A stretch of 64,000 bases of DNA from Orbus sasakiae (GTDB lineage: Bacteria > Pseudomonadota > Gammaproteobacteria > Enterobacterales > Orbaceae), in NCBI RefSeq assembly GCF_039542345.1, contig NZ_BAABHY010000003.1, positions 53,947 to 117,946 of the forward strand. Direction: 5' to 3'. The notes beneath the pieces are model-generated. The model was not told where the DNA came from. It saw only the letters and a program-made list of their open reading frames with translations, and searched no databases. Both the position numbers and the translations under genes were made by a program. Of this stretch, positions 41,648 through 50,530 are shown piece by piece (position 1 is the first letter of the stretch; the number at the start of each line of letters is the position of its first letter).

Positions 41648-41756
41648 TTGATTCTATTTTTTAAGCGTGATATATTGACCTTAATATAAGGTTTTTATTG
41701 TTTTACCTTCCTTATATTCTTACTTTCATCTTTGCCCACTTAATGTGGGCTTTTTT
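41648..41756 (+). ncRNA. Candidate small RNA upstream of ubiI
   Basis: TTGATT (41648-41653) and TATATT (41671-41676) form a 17-spaced promoter. Transcription from about 41683 would begin exactly at a 9-bp stem: AATATAAGG (41683-41691) and CCTTATATT (41710-41718) around an 18-base loop. A single-stranded CU-rich linker follows, then a strong terminator, GCCCAC (41734-41739) and GTGGGC (41745-41750) with TTTTTT. The transcript of about 75 nt has no reading frame. The loop and 3' arm contain ACCTTCCTT, complementary to Shine-Dalgarno sequences. It ends 123 bp before ubiI; an attenuator for ubiI is the alternative. Confidence 0.55.
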
Positions 41757-41878
41757 ATGTTTTTATTATCATCCCCGTAAACATCCCAGTGTTCTCATCA
41801 ACATACTGCGCTATAATATTGCTTGTTATAAATCGATGTCATGTGCTAACAAACTAGATACTAGCTAAAGAGGTTATT

Positions 41879-43060
41879 GTGGTTGATTTTGATGTTGTGA
41901 TTATTGGTGGTGGCATTGTTGGTTTAGCAACGGCTTGTGCTTTAAAACAGACCAAAATGAACATTGCGGTGATTGATGCCAAACACGATCTTTATCAAGA
42001 ACTTGCTGAGAACGAGGTGAAGATTCGTGCTTCAGCAATCAATTTAGCGAGTAAACACTATTTTGAACAAATCGGCATTTGGTCTGAGCTGGAACGTAGT
42101 GGGCGAGTTTTAGTATTTGACTCAATTGACGTTACTGAGCGACAAGGGTTTGCGAGATTATCAGCTAATAGCGCATCATTCCATTATGATCAGTTAGGCT
42201 ATATTATTGAAAATCAATTGATGCAAAATACACTGTACCAGTGTGCTAATACGCAAAGTAACATTACATTTTTTCATCAACCGGTCAATGACCTGTTTTT
42301 TAGTTCTGACCGCGGTTTTGTTGAATTAAGTGATGGCTGCAAAGTCGCCGCTAAATTGGTGATTGCCGCAGATGGTGCTAATTCACTTATTAGAAAAAAG
42401 CAAGGAATGACTCTCTTAAAAAAACCTTACCGTCATCAAGCTATCATCGCCACGGTAAAAACTCAATTTGCTCACCAATCTTGCGCCAGGCAAGTCTTCT
42501 ATGCTGATGGCATCATTGCTTTATTGCCGTTATGGCAATCTCATTTAAGTTGCCTGGTCTGGTCAACGAAACCACAATTCGCTTCAGACTTATTGATAAG
42601 GCCCCCTCATTTATTTAATCAACAATTAAGTGAGCTGACTGAACATTGTCTTGGTGATTGCTCATTAGTCAGTGAACGTGAGCTTTTCCCATTAGTGGCG
42701 CGTTATTGTCCAAAACCCGTACAAGATCGGTTAATCCTAATTGGTGACGCGGCACATACTATCCATCCTTTAGCAGGCCAAGGTGTCAATTTAGGACTGC
42801 AAGATTCTAAACAGTTAGTTGATGTGATTATTAAAAATTATTTAGCTCATAAAGACTTTGGTTTAAAACGTATATTCAACCATTACCAATTTATGCGCCA
42901 TAAAGATACGATGATGATGTTAACGGCTATGCAGACGATTCAAGATACCTTTGATGGCGCATCGCCAATTAAAAAATTAGCGAGAGGCATTGGGATGAAT
43001 ATGATCAATACAACTCCCTTCATAAAACAACATCTGGTTAAATATGCATTAGGGTTATAG
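41879..43060 (+). CDS. ubiI: FAD-dependent ubiquinone hydroxylase, UbiI/VisC type (GTG start)
   Basis: The protein is a class A flavin monooxygenase of the UbiH/UbiF/UbiI group, most like UbiI, which hydroxylates C5 of the ubiquinone ring. The 393-residue product has the FAD-binding GGGIVGLATACAL near residue 10-22, the ADGANS motif near 164 and RLILIGDAAHTIHPLAGQGVNLGLQDSKQL near 283-312. It starts at GTG with AAAGAGG upstream. In E. coli ubiI is next to ubiH; here it stands alone. UbiF is a possible alternative name. Confidence 0.88.
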   Translation: MVDFDVVIIGGGIVGLATACALKQTKMNIAVIDAKHDLYQELAENEVKIRASAINLASKHYFEQIGIWSELERSGRVLVFDSIDVTERQGFARLSANSASFHYDQLGYIIENQLMQNTLYQCANTQSNITFFHQPVNDLFFSSDRGFVELSDGCKVAAKLVIAADGANSLIRKKQGMTLLKKPYRHQAIIATVKTQFAHQSCARQVFYADGIIALLPLWQSHLSCLVWSTKPQFASDLLIRPPHLFNQQLSELTEHCLGDCSLVSERELFPLVARYCPKPVQDRLILIGDAAHTIHPLAGQGVNLGLQDSKQLVDVIIKNYLAHKDFGLKRIFNHYQFMRHKDTMMMLTAMQTIQDTFDGASPIKKLARGIGMNMINTTPFIKQHLVKYALGL

Positions 43061-43105
43061 TTTTTACACTATAATCACCTATTATGATAAAAATTTAACG
43101 AATAT
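43061..43105 (+). repeat. 45-bp promoter-like element, copy B
   Basis: This copy begins directly after the ubiI stop and overlaps the last codons of the converging hxlR-type gene. It matches 36384-36428 at 38 of 45 positions. If it is a promoter (TTTACA-N17-GATAAA) it would read antisense into the regulator gene; if it is an inverted repeat it could act as a bidirectional terminator. Confidence 0.5.
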
Positions 43106-43487
43106 TTTGTACCGTTGAGTTGAAGATGTCGTCATCATTTCGTTGCGCAATGGTAAGTGCCCATGAACATAGTTCAGCTAACGCAGGGCAGACTTGATGG
43201 CCTAAAGGACTTAGTGCGTAAATGACTTTTATTGGTGGTTTTTCACCAAATACTTGACGGGTAATCAGGCGATCTTTTTCCAATTGTTTCAGTTGTAGAC
43301 TTAATGTCATTTCGGTAATTGCAGGCATATCTTTCTTTAATTCATTAAAACGTTTCTCGCCGTTTTTAAGGTAATGCAAAATCACACCTTTCCATTTCCC
43401 ACCAATTAAATCCATCGCCATGCTGATCGGGCAATCATAATATTTATCATTATAAATGATTTTGCTTGATTTGATTTTTGTTCCCAT
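43095..43487 (-). CDS. HxlR family transcriptional regulator
   Basis: The 130-residue protein is a small winged helix regulator of the HxlR/MarR-like type. It has the hallmark cysteine near the N-terminus (YYDCPISMAMDLIGGKWKGVIL) and the LKKDMPAITEMTLSLQLKQLEKD recognition region. I chose ATG at 43487 because GTGAGG precedes it; the frame is open to 43523. HxlR proteins often sense quinones or aldehydes through that cysteine and control a neighbouring reductase. The divergent neighbour here is such a reductase, but it is broken. Confidence 0.85.
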   Translation of the reverse strand: MGTKIKSSKIIYNDKYYDCPISMAMDLIGGKWKGVILHYLKNGEKRFNELKKDMPAITEMTLSLQLKQLEKDRLITRQVFGEKPPIKVIYALSPLGHQVCPALAELCSWALTIAQRNDDDIFNSTVQNIR

Positions 43488-43498
43488 TATGACCTCAC

Positions 43499-43516
43499 TA
43501 TCTATTTTGATAGATA
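43499..43516. promoter_or_regulatory. Inverted repeat, likely HxlR operator
   Basis: TATCTAT (43499-43505) and ATAGATA (43510-43516) are exact reverse complements with a TTTG spacer. The site lies 12 bases upstream of the regulator start and 75 bp before the divergent gene. HxlR-type regulators bind such repeats as dimers. Confidence 0.5.
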
Positions 43517-43591
43517 TTGTCATAAAATAATTTTTAAGTAAACTATTTATATTAACTATAAAATTGATAGCTTAAATAACAAGGATATATT

Positions 43592-44131
43592 ATGGCATTA
43601 ATCATATTGGCCCATCCCAATACAACACAGTCGATTGCTAACAAGACAATCGTTGATACGGTAAGTCAAAACTTGCCAAATAGTGAAATTCGCAATATTC
43701 ATCAGTACTATCCTAATTACAATATCGATGTTAAAGCCGAACAAGCGGCATTATTACGGCACGATTTTATTGTGTTATAGTATCCAATGTATTGGTTTAA
43801 CATGCCTGCAATTTTAAAAATATGGTTTGATGAAGTTTTTACCTATAATTTTGCTTATGGTTCACAAGGTGATAAATTAAAAGGCAAAAAATTATTACCC
43901 AGTCTAACCATTGGGCAGCCTGAACAAAATTTTCAGCAAAATGGTCACCATATGATTTATGATCTATTACAACCTGTTAAGCAGTCAGCACAGTACGCTC
44001 AGATGGTTTATCTTGAGCCGATTTTGCTGTACGGTGTTTCAACAGTGTCTGGGCACAGTCAGCAAACTATTGCGGATAAAGCGCATCAACATAGTTTGAA
44101 TTTGATTGATAGAATCAGGCAGGGGAAATAA
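43592..44131 (+). pseudogene. NAD(P)H:quinone oxidoreductase-like gene interrupted by one amber codon
   Basis: The frame reads as a flavodoxin-fold NAD(P)H oxidoreductase (KefF/MdaB-like) of about 179 residues: MALIILAHPNTTQSIANKTI, then HDFIVL, stop, YPMYWFNMPAILKIWFDEVF, YNFAYGSQGDKLKGKKLL and a tail to RIRQGK. The stop TAG at 43778-43780 falls where relatives have glutamine (LQYPMYWF), so one C-to-T change of CAG explains it. The frame is intact on both sides, so the lesion is recent, or is read through by a suppressor. The HxlR regulator and its operator upstream are intact. Confidence 0.85.
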
Positions 44132-44162
44132 CATTTTAGCTTTACCCACCGATTTTTTAGGC

Positions 44163-44192
44163 ATAAAAAACCAGACACTAAGTCTGGTTTGA
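44163..44192 (-). terminator. Rho-independent terminator of the gyrB transcript
   Basis: ACCAGAC (44170-44176) and GTCTGGT (44182-44188) enclose ACTAA. On the minus strand the stem is followed by TTTTTTATG, so it ends the operon whose last gene is gyrB (stop at 44230). Confidence 0.8.
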
Positions 44193-44229
44193 TATATCAG
44201 TAATTGCCGGATCCGATAATAATAATTGA

Positions 44230-46641
44230 CTAGAAGTCGAGGTTTGAGGCTTTTAATGCATTTTCTTCAATAAAGGCACGTCTTGGCTCAACTTCATCAC
44301 CCATCAGCGTGGTAAATAAAAGGTCTGCTGCGATCGCATCTTTTATGCTCACTTGCAGCATGCGGCGGCTCGTTGGATCCATTGTGGTTTCCCATAACTG
44401 ATCTGGATTCATTTCACCTAATCCTTTATAACGTTGGATAGTTAAACCTCGTCGCGATTCTTTTACAAGCCATTCAACGGCAGATTCAAAACTGCTAATA
44501 GGCTCTTTTCTTTCTCCACGCTGAATAAACGCACCCTCTTCAATTAAGCCTTTTAATTGTGAACCTAAGTGACAGATATTTTTATATTCGTTACTGTGTG
44601 CAAATGCCAGATCCAGATTGTAGCGATTATCAACACCATGTGTTCTGATTTTGATAATCGGAATATAACGTTGTTTCGCTTCATTGTAATCAATTTCATA
44701 GTGATAAAGATTACCGTGTTGCTCTTTTTCTGTTAATTTTCCAGTTAATTGTTTAGCCCATGCGTCAGTTAATTGCTGATCTTGCATCACTTCTTCAGTT
44801 AAAACATCATGATAAATTAATTCAGCAAGTAACGTTCTTGGATAACGACGTTCCATTTTACCAATCAATTTTTCAGTTTTTTGATACTCAGCAATTAATC
44901 GTTCTAGCGGTTCACCGGCTAAAGCTGGGGCATGGTTATTTACATGCAATGATGCGCCTTCTAAGGCTAAGGCTATTTGATATTCAGTCATCGCATCATC
45001 GTCTTTAATGTATTGTTCTTGTTTGCCTTTTTTTACTTTATACAGTGGTGGCTGAGCAATATAGACATAGCCACGTTCAATAATTTCAGGCATCTGACGA
45101 TAGAAAAACGTGAGTAATAAGGTTCGAATATGTGAGCCATCGACGTCGGCATCTGTCATAATAATGATGCTATGGTAACGCATTTTATCCGGATTATATT
45201 CGTCACGACCAATACCGCAGCCTAAGGCTGTAATTAAAGTCGCCACTTCTTGTGAAGAGAGCATTTTATCAAAACGCGCTTTTTCAACGTTCAAGATTTT
45301 ACCTTTGAGAGGTAAAATCGCTTGATTTTTGCGGTTACGCCCTTGTTTGGCTGAGCCTCCCGCAGAGTCCCCTTCCACAAGGTAGAGTTCAGATAATGCA
45401 GGATCTTTTTCTTGGCAGTCAGCAAGCTTACCTGGTAAACCGCCGAGATCTAATGCCCCTTTACGTCGGGTCATTTCACGTGCTTTACGCGCGGCTTCGC
45501 GAGCTCTTGCTGCATCAATAATCTTACCAACAACAATTTTAGCATCGGTTGGGTTTTCTAATAGATATTCTGATAATTTTTCAGCCATAATGGATTCAAC
45601 AGCTGATTTAACTTCAGATGAAACCAGTTTATCTTTAGTTTGTGATGAGAATTTAGGGTCAGGTACTTTGACGGAGACGACGGCAATTAAGCCTTCTCGA
45701 GCATCGTCACCCGTTGCACTGATTTTCGCTTTTTTACTGTAACCTTCATTATCCATATAACTGTTGAGTGTGCGAGTCATTGCACCTCTAAAGCCCGCTA
45801 AGTGAGTCCCACCATCACGTTGTGGAATATTATTTGTAAAACAGTAAATGTTCTCTTGATATCCATCATTCCATTGCAGTGACACTTCTACACCAATGCC
45901 GTCTTTTTCTGCACTAAAATAGAAAATTTTGGGATGTATTGGGGTTTTATTTTTATTTAGGTATTCAACAAAAGCTTGGATACCACCTTCATAATGATAA
46001 TGTTCACTTTTACCTGTTCGTTCATCAAATAATTTGATAGAAACCCCAGAGTTTAGAAATGAAAGTTCTCTTAAACGTTTGGCTAAAATTTCATAAATAA
46101 ATTCGATATTGGTAAACGTTTGTGGGCTTGGCCAAAAACGTACGTAGGTACCACTTTCAGTGGTATCACCAACAACAGCAAGTGGTGCTTGTGGCACACC
46201 AAGATGATAAATTTGCTGATGAACTTTATTATCACGATAGATAATCAGTTCAAGTTTATCGGATAATGCATTTACAACAGAGACACCAACACCATGCAAG
46301 CCGCCGGAAACTTTATATGAATTATCGTCAAATTTACCGCCTGCATGCAGTACAGTCATAATGACTTCAGCCGCAGATACGCCTTCTTCTTCATGAATTC
46401 CTGTTGGGATACCACGGCCATCATCGCGCACAGATACCGAATTATCTGTATGAATCGTCACTTCAATATGACTACAGTAACCAGCAAGTGCTTCGTCAAT
46501 GGCATTATCGACGACTTCAAAAACCATATGGTGCAAACCTGTACCATCATCAGTATCGCCAATGTACATACCCGGGCGTTTTCGGACAGCATCAAGGCCT
46601 TTTAGTACTTTTATACTTGAGGAATCATAAGAATTAGACAT
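44230..46641 (-). CDS. gyrB: DNA gyrase subunit B
   Basis: GyrB is the ATPase subunit of gyrase, which introduces negative supercoils. The 803-residue protein has the GHKL ATPase domain (VLKGLDAVRKRPGMYIGDTD, DNAIDEALAGYC, DDGRGIPTGIHEEEG, GGLHGVGVSVVNALS), the transducer domain, and the TOPRIM domain (LYLVEGDSAGGSAKQGRNRKNQ and MTDADVDGSHIRTLLLTF). The C-terminal RRGLTIQRYKGLGEMNPDQLWETTMDP is complete. Its length matches the gammaproteobacterial form with the extra insert. It is the last gene of dnaA-dnaN-recF-gyrB. Confidence 0.98.
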   Translation of the reverse strand: MSNSYDSSSIKVLKGLDAVRKRPGMYIGDTDDGTGLHHMVFEVVDNAIDEALAGYCSHIEVTIHTDNSVSVRDDGRGIPTGIHEEEGVSAAEVIMTVLHAGGKFDDNSYKVSGGLHGVGVSVVNALSDKLELIIYRDNKVHQQIYHLGVPQAPLAVVGDTTESGTYVRFWPSPQTFTNIEFIYEILAKRLRELSFLNSGVSIKLFDERTGKSEHYHYEGGIQAFVEYLNKNKTPIHPKIFYFSAEKDGIGVEVSLQWNDGYQENIYCFTNNIPQRDGGTHLAGFRGAMTRTLNSYMDNEGYSKKAKISATGDDAREGLIAVVSVKVPDPKFSSQTKDKLVSSEVKSAVESIMAEKLSEYLLENPTDAKIVVGKIIDAARAREAARKAREMTRRKGALDLGGLPGKLADCQEKDPALSELYLVEGDSAGGSAKQGRNRKNQAILPLKGKILNVEKARFDKMLSSQEVATLITALGCGIGRDEYNPDKMRYHSIIIMTDADVDGSHIRTLLLTFFYRQMPEIIERGYVYIAQPPLYKVKKGKQEQYIKDDDAMTEYQIALALEGASLHVNNHAPALAGEPLERLIAEYQKTEKLIGKMERRYPRTLLAELIYHDVLTEEVMQDQQLTDAWAKQLTGKLTEKEQHGNLYHYEIDYNEAKQRYIPIIKIRTHGVDNRYNLDLAFAHSNEYKNICHLGSQLKGLIEEGAFIQRGERKEPISSFESAVEWLVKESRRGLTIQRYKGLGEMNPDQLWETTMDPTSRRMLQVSIKDAIAADLLFTTLMGDEVEPRRAFIEENALKASNLDF

Positions 46642-46683
46642 GTATTTCTCGCTAGAACATCATTTAACTGATTAGTAATAAAA

Positions 46684-47760
46684 TTATGCTGAAATTATAC
46701 CAGATTTTATGTAAAAAATCTTGTCATTTTCATCAACCATTGCTTGAATTTGTTCTTGATCAACAGCAGTGATAAAAACTTGTGAACCGGTTGATTTTAG
46801 GCGCTTAGCAAGTAGTGTGCGTTTTGATAAATCCAGTTCTGAAGCAAAGTCATCAATCAAGTATAAACAAGACTGATTAAGTTGTTCTGCATAGAACTCG
46901 CCTTGTGCCAATCTTAAAGCGCACATCAACAGTTTTAACTGACCGCGAGAGAAGAGGGCTTCAATCGGGGTATTACCAATTTTTAATCGTAAATCCGCTT
47001 TATGTGGACCGACTGATGTATAGTTTAACAGTTTATCGCGTTCAAAATTATCGACCAGAAGGGTTGCATAATCGGTTGATGAATCCCAACCTGAGTAAAA
47101 TTGACATTCGAGTGAATATTCGGGTAAAAAGTCATGGCTTGTTTTGATGATTTCAGGTCTAATTTGCGCAATATAATCCTCGCGAATTTGACTGACTTTA
47201 TTGGCAACAGGAACGAGTTCTTTATCCCAAGGCAGTACCTGATTGTAGTGTATTGTATTTTTGAGTAAGGCATTACGCTGTTTAAGTAAACGACGTAGGG
47301 TATTCCATAGTGAAATAAACTCTGGATAGTGATGGAAACACCCCCAATCAATAAACGCCCTGCGATATTTTGGGCCACCGGTCAGTAAATCAAAACCTTC
47401 AGGCGTAATCAATTGCATGGGTAGTAATTTGGCAAGTTCTGCTAATTTATAGCCTTCATCATTATCAATTTTAATTTTATTGTCACCACTACGTGCTTTC
47501 GACAAACCGACGGTGTGAGTTTGCTGATTTGGCGCAATGATTTTACTAAAAAGAATTAATTCTGATTTATTGTGTTGGATAATTCGACTAGAAAGTAGGT
47601 GACGAAAGGCTCGACCATGACCCAACATATAGATCGCTTCTAGAAAACTGGTTTTACCACTGCCATTATCTCCAATAATAAAATTGAATGTGGATGACGG
47701 TGAAATATCGGCAAAATCGATATTACGGAAATCATGAATTTTAAGCTGTGCGATGGTCAT
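46684..47760 (-). CDS. recF: DNA replication and repair protein RecF
   Basis: RecF is an SMC-like ATPase that loads RecA at gaps with RecO and RecR. The 358-residue product has Walker A GDNGSGKTS near residue 33-41, the LGHGRAFR motif, signature FSRGQLKLLMCALRLAQ and Walker B YLIDDFASELD. I chose ATG at 47760 (MTIAQLKIHDFRNI) because it aligns with the family; an ATG at 47775 is also open and directly abuts a strong hairpin. It lies between dnaN and gyrB. Confidence 0.95.
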   Translation of the reverse strand: MTIAQLKIHDFRNIDFADISPSSTFNFIIGDNGSGKTSFLEAIYMLGHGRAFRHLLSSRIIQHNKSELILFSKIIAPNQQTHTVGLSKARSGDNKIKIDNDEGYKLAELAKLLPMQLITPEGFDLLTGGPKYRRAFIDWGCFHHYPEFISLWNTLRRLLKQRNALLKNTIHYNQVLPWDKELVPVANKVSQIREDYIAQIRPEIIKTSHDFLPEYSLECQFYSGWDSSTDYATLLVDNFERDKLLNYTSVGPHKADLRLKIGNTPIEALFSRGQLKLLMCALRLAQGEFYAEQLNQSCLYLIDDFASELDLSKRTLLAKRLKSTGSQVFITAVDQEQIQAMVDENDKIFYIKSGIISA

Positions 47761-47775
47761 AGGATTGGCAAGCAT

Positions 47776-47807
47776 AATATATTCAGCAATGAACTGCTGA
47801 ATATATT
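47776..47807 (-). promoter_or_regulatory. Strong hairpin between dnaN and recF
   Basis: AATATATTCAGCA (47776-47788) and TGCTGAATATATT (47795-47807) form a perfect 13-bp stem with a 6-base loop. It starts 11 bases after the dnaN stop and ends at the earliest recF start codon. No T tract follows on either strand, so it is not a standard terminator. It may limit recF translation or protect the 3' end of dnaN mRNA. Confidence 0.55.
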
Positions 47808-47817
47808 ATTGGATGAT

Positions 47818-48921
47818 TTATAAACGCATTGGCATAACAACATAGGTTGCTGACTGATCATTAACATCTTCGACTTGAATACTGGATGTTGAATCAGATA
47901 ATAACATCTGTACCGTATCGCATTTTAGCGTATTTAATACATCAAGTAAGTAGGTTACGTTAAAGCCAATCTCTAATGGTTCGGCGTTATATTTTACATC
48001 AATGATTTCTTCTGCTTCTTCCTGCTCAGGATTATTTGCGGTGATTTTAACTTGATTATCCTGTACGTAAAGTCGAATGCCTTTAAACTTTTCATTGGAT
48101 AAAATGGCTGCACGCGATAGCGCATTTCTTAAGTTTTCACATGAGGCTTCTAATGTTTTATCGGGATTACGTGGTAAAACTTTTCGATAATCAGGAAATC
48201 GTCCATCAATGAGTTTTGATGTAAATGTAAGATCAGCTAAATTGACCCTTAAATTATTACTACCAATTTGAATATTGATTAATTCATCACTATCACTGGC
48301 CAGTTTGGCTAATTCAAGAACACCTTTACGAGGCATAATTACGGAACAGGCTGTTGGAATGTTTTGACCAACGGGTAGGGCACAAACGGCTAAGCGATGA
48401 CCATCCGTAGCTACCGTTTTGAGTAAGTTATTCTCGGTTTCAAATAACATCCCATTTAAATAGTATCGTACATCTTGGTTTGCCATTGAAAACTGAACAG
48501 AATCAATGAGTTGTTTTAATGTTTTTTGCGGAATAGAAAAATCCGCATCGCATTGCCAATTTTCCAAGTTAGGGAAGTCGCTGGCCGGTAATGTGGATAA
48601 GGAAAATTTGCTGCGTCCTGATTGAATGGCTAAACGATTATCATCTAATGATATCGAAATTTGAGCATCATTGGGTAGACTGCGGCAAATATCCAGAAAT
48701 TTACGTGCAGGTACCGTTGTTGCACCTGATTCATTTGATTCAATAAGAGGCAATCTGGCAATCATTTCGATTTCAAGATCGGTACCGGTCATCGATAAAA
48801 CATTATCACTGACTTGTAATAGTAGATTACCTAAAATAGGCAGTGTTGGGCGACTGCTCAGTGGCGCACTAACAAGCTGTAATGGTTTGATTAGTTTTTC
48901 ACGATCAATAATAAATTTCAT
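47818..48921 (-). CDS. dnaN: DNA polymerase III beta sliding clamp
   Basis: DnaN forms the ring that tethers the replicative polymerase to DNA. The 367-residue protein has the three-fold clamp domain repeat and family length (366). Markers include MKFIIDREKLIKPLQLVSAP at the start, DGRFPDYRKVLPR in the middle, and the C-terminal YVVMPMRL with the peptide-binding groove residues. It follows dnaA by 25 bases on the same strand. Confidence 0.97.
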   Translation of the reverse strand: MKFIIDREKLIKPLQLVSAPLSSRPTLPILGNLLLQVSDNVLSMTGTDLEIEMIARLPLIESNESGATTVPARKFLDICRSLPNDAQISISLDDNRLAIQSGRSKFSLSTLPASDFPNLENWQCDADFSIPQKTLKQLIDSVQFSMANQDVRYYLNGMLFETENNLLKTVATDGHRLAVCALPVGQNIPTACSVIMPRKGVLELAKLASDSDELINIQIGSNNLRVNLADLTFTSKLIDGRFPDYRKVLPRNPDKTLEASCENLRNALSRAAILSNEKFKGIRLYVQDNQVKITANNPEQEEAEEIIDVKYNAEPLEIGFNVTYLLDVLNTLKCDTVQMLLSDSTSSIQVEDVNDQSATYVVMPMRL

Positions 48922-48946
48922 AGTATTGTTCTTTATTTAAAAATAA

Positions 48947-50323
48947 TTATGTTGAAAGTGTTCGTATTAAATTGGAGTAATCTTCTTTAATATCATTACT
49001 TTCTTCCCTTAATTCCGCAATTTTACGACAAGCATGTAAAACCGTTGTGTGATCTCGTCCACCAAAACCATCACCAATTTCAGGCAAGCTTTTATTGGTG
49101 AGTTCTTTTGCCAATGCCATTGCGACTTGTCTTGGTCTTGCTACGGAACGAGAACGCCTTTTTGATAATAAGTCAGATACCTTTATTTTATAATATTCTG
49201 CAACGGTTTTCTGAATATTTTCAATAGTAATGAGTTTTTCTTGTAAAGCAAGTAAGTCTTTTAAAGCATCTTTAACAAAATCGATATTAATTGCTTTACC
49301 TGTGAAGTTGGCATTAGCAATAACACGATTTAAAGCACCTTCGAGCTCTCTCACATTCGAACGCAATCGTTTTGCGATAAAAAAGGCCACTTCTTCTGGT
49401 AATTTGATGCGATTTTCTTCTGCTTTTTTCATTAAAATCGCAACGCGTGTTTCCAGTTCTGGTGGCTCTATTGCAATCGTTAAGCCCCAACCAAAACGTG
49501 ATTTTAAACGGTCTTCAACGCCATCAATCTCTTTTGGATAACGATCAGAGGTTAAAATGATTTGTTGATTACCTTCTAATAAGGTATTAAATGTATGGAA
49601 AAACTCTTCTTGAGTTCGCTCTTTATTGGCAAAAAATTGAATATCATCAATGAGTAATGCATCAACTGAGCGATAATAATTTTTGAAATCATCAATCGCA
49701 TTATTTTGCAGTGCTTTCACCATATCTTGTACAAACCGCTCAGAATGCATATAAATCACTTTCGCATTTTTTTTACTTTGTAAGATTTGGTTACCCACAG
49801 AGTGTAATAAGTGTGTCTTCCCTAATCCAGTTGACCCGTAAATAAAAAGGGGGTTATATGCTTTACCTGGATTCTCGGCAACTTGTTTTGCAGCTGCATT
49901 TGCAAGTTGGTTTGATTTACCTTCAACAAAACTATCAAATGTGTATTTGGGATTAATACCCGATTGATAAACAATATTTTCCGTTGCCTTTTTTATTTTC
50001 CATTTTGGCAGAGATGCGGCAGGTTGTTCATCGTGTTGTGCTGCTGTCGAATCTTGTTTGACAGTATTGACATTATGCTTTGGTGACCCAACTTCCATAT
50101 AGACTTTTGGCGACTGGGTATTTTGTAATTGGCCAAGCAGCAATGAAATTTTTGATAAGTATTTATTTCTGACCCAATCTAATACGAAACGATTAGGGGC
50201 ATAAAGATAAAGTTTATCGTTGTTTATTTCAGCTTGTAGAGGTCTAATCCATAAGTTGAATTCTGTTGGGGTTAGTTCTTCTTGCAATTGAGATAAACAT
50301 GTTTGCCAGACCATTGTAGACAC
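48947..50323 (-). CDS. dnaA: Chromosomal replication initiator DnaA (GTG start)
   Basis: DnaA binds oriC, melts DNA and loads the helicase. The 458-residue protein has domain I (WQTCLSQLQEELTPTEFNLW), a variable linker (about 85-125), the AAA+ domain (FIYGSTGLGKTHLLHSVGN, DDIQFFANKERTQEEFFHTFN) and the DNA-binding domain IV (RSRSVARPRQVAMALAKELT and GGRDHTTVLHACRKI). I chose GTG at 50323 because GGAG lies 6 bases upstream and E. coli dnaA also uses GTG at the same alignment position; the frame is open to 50362. It heads dnaA-dnaN-recF-gyrB. Confidence 0.96.
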   Translation of the reverse strand: MSTMVWQTCLSQLQEELTPTEFNLWIRPLQAEINNDKLYLYAPNRFVLDWVRNKYLSKISLLLGQLQNTQSPKVYMEVGSPKHNVNTVKQDSTAAQHDEQPAASLPKWKIKKATENIVYQSGINPKYTFDSFVEGKSNQLANAAAKQVAENPGKAYNPLFIYGSTGLGKTHLLHSVGNQILQSKKNAKVIYMHSERFVQDMVKALQNNAIDDFKNYYRSVDALLIDDIQFFANKERTQEEFFHTFNTLLEGNQQIILTSDRYPKEIDGVEDRLKSRFGWGLTIAIEPPELETRVAILMKKAEENRIKLPEEVAFFIAKRLRSNVRELEGALNRVIANANFTGKAINIDFVKDALKDLLALQEKLITIENIQKTVAEYYKIKVSDLLSKRRSRSVARPRQVAMALAKELTNKSLPEIGDGFGGRDHTTVLHACRKIAELREESNDIKEDYSNLIRTLST

Positions 50324-50354
50324 AAGAACTCCAAATATTGGTGATATACATAAA

Positions 50355-50363
50355 TTATCCACA
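50355..50363 (+). promoter_or_regulatory. DnaA box TTATCCACA
   Basis: A perfect high-affinity DnaA box lies 32 bp upstream of the dnaA GTG. A single box at the dnaA promoter fits autoregulation. No cluster of boxes is seen here, so this is not evidence for oriC. Confidence 0.75.
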
Positions 50364-50500
50364 AAATAATGTGAATTTAATTATTTTATTGTGAATAAAA
50401 AAATATATGGTTTATTTCTGATTGTTTTATAAACAAAAATAACGCTATAAGCTACAGATTTGATTTTTACTATTGTAATAGATGTGTATAAATAATCAAT

Positions 50501-50530
50501 AAAAAAACCCGGTCAAATAACCGGGCTTTT
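50501..50530 (-). terminator. Rho-independent terminator of ompA
   Basis: CCCGGT (50508-50513) and ACCGGG (50520-50525) enclose a 6-base loop. On the minus strand the stem is followed by TTTTTTT. It lies 25 bases after the ompA stop and separates it from the dnaA promoter region. Confidence 0.88.

Larger units (their letters stand above)
41253..41878. other. Intergenic region between the repressor and ubiI
   Basis: This 626-bp region is the longest gap in the window. It holds a perfect palindrome next to the repressor start (41267-41282) and a complete promoter-hairpin-terminator unit (41648-41756), a small-RNA candidate. A 60-residue open frame at 41469-41651 has no ribosome site and no recognisable similarity, and I do not call it. 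Confidence 0.7.

Noticed and set aside
41469..41651. 60-residue open frame in the gap before ubiI
   Set aside because: No ribosome site, no recognisable similarity and a low-complexity hydrophobic end; it also runs into the promoter of the small RNA candidate.
40569..41878. Prophage remnant
   Set aside because: Only one repressor-like gene is present, with no integrase, structural genes or attachment site; aroG and ubiI flank it normally.
50355..50363. oriC beside dnaA
   Set aside because: Only one DnaA box is present and no array or clear unwinding element accompanies it.
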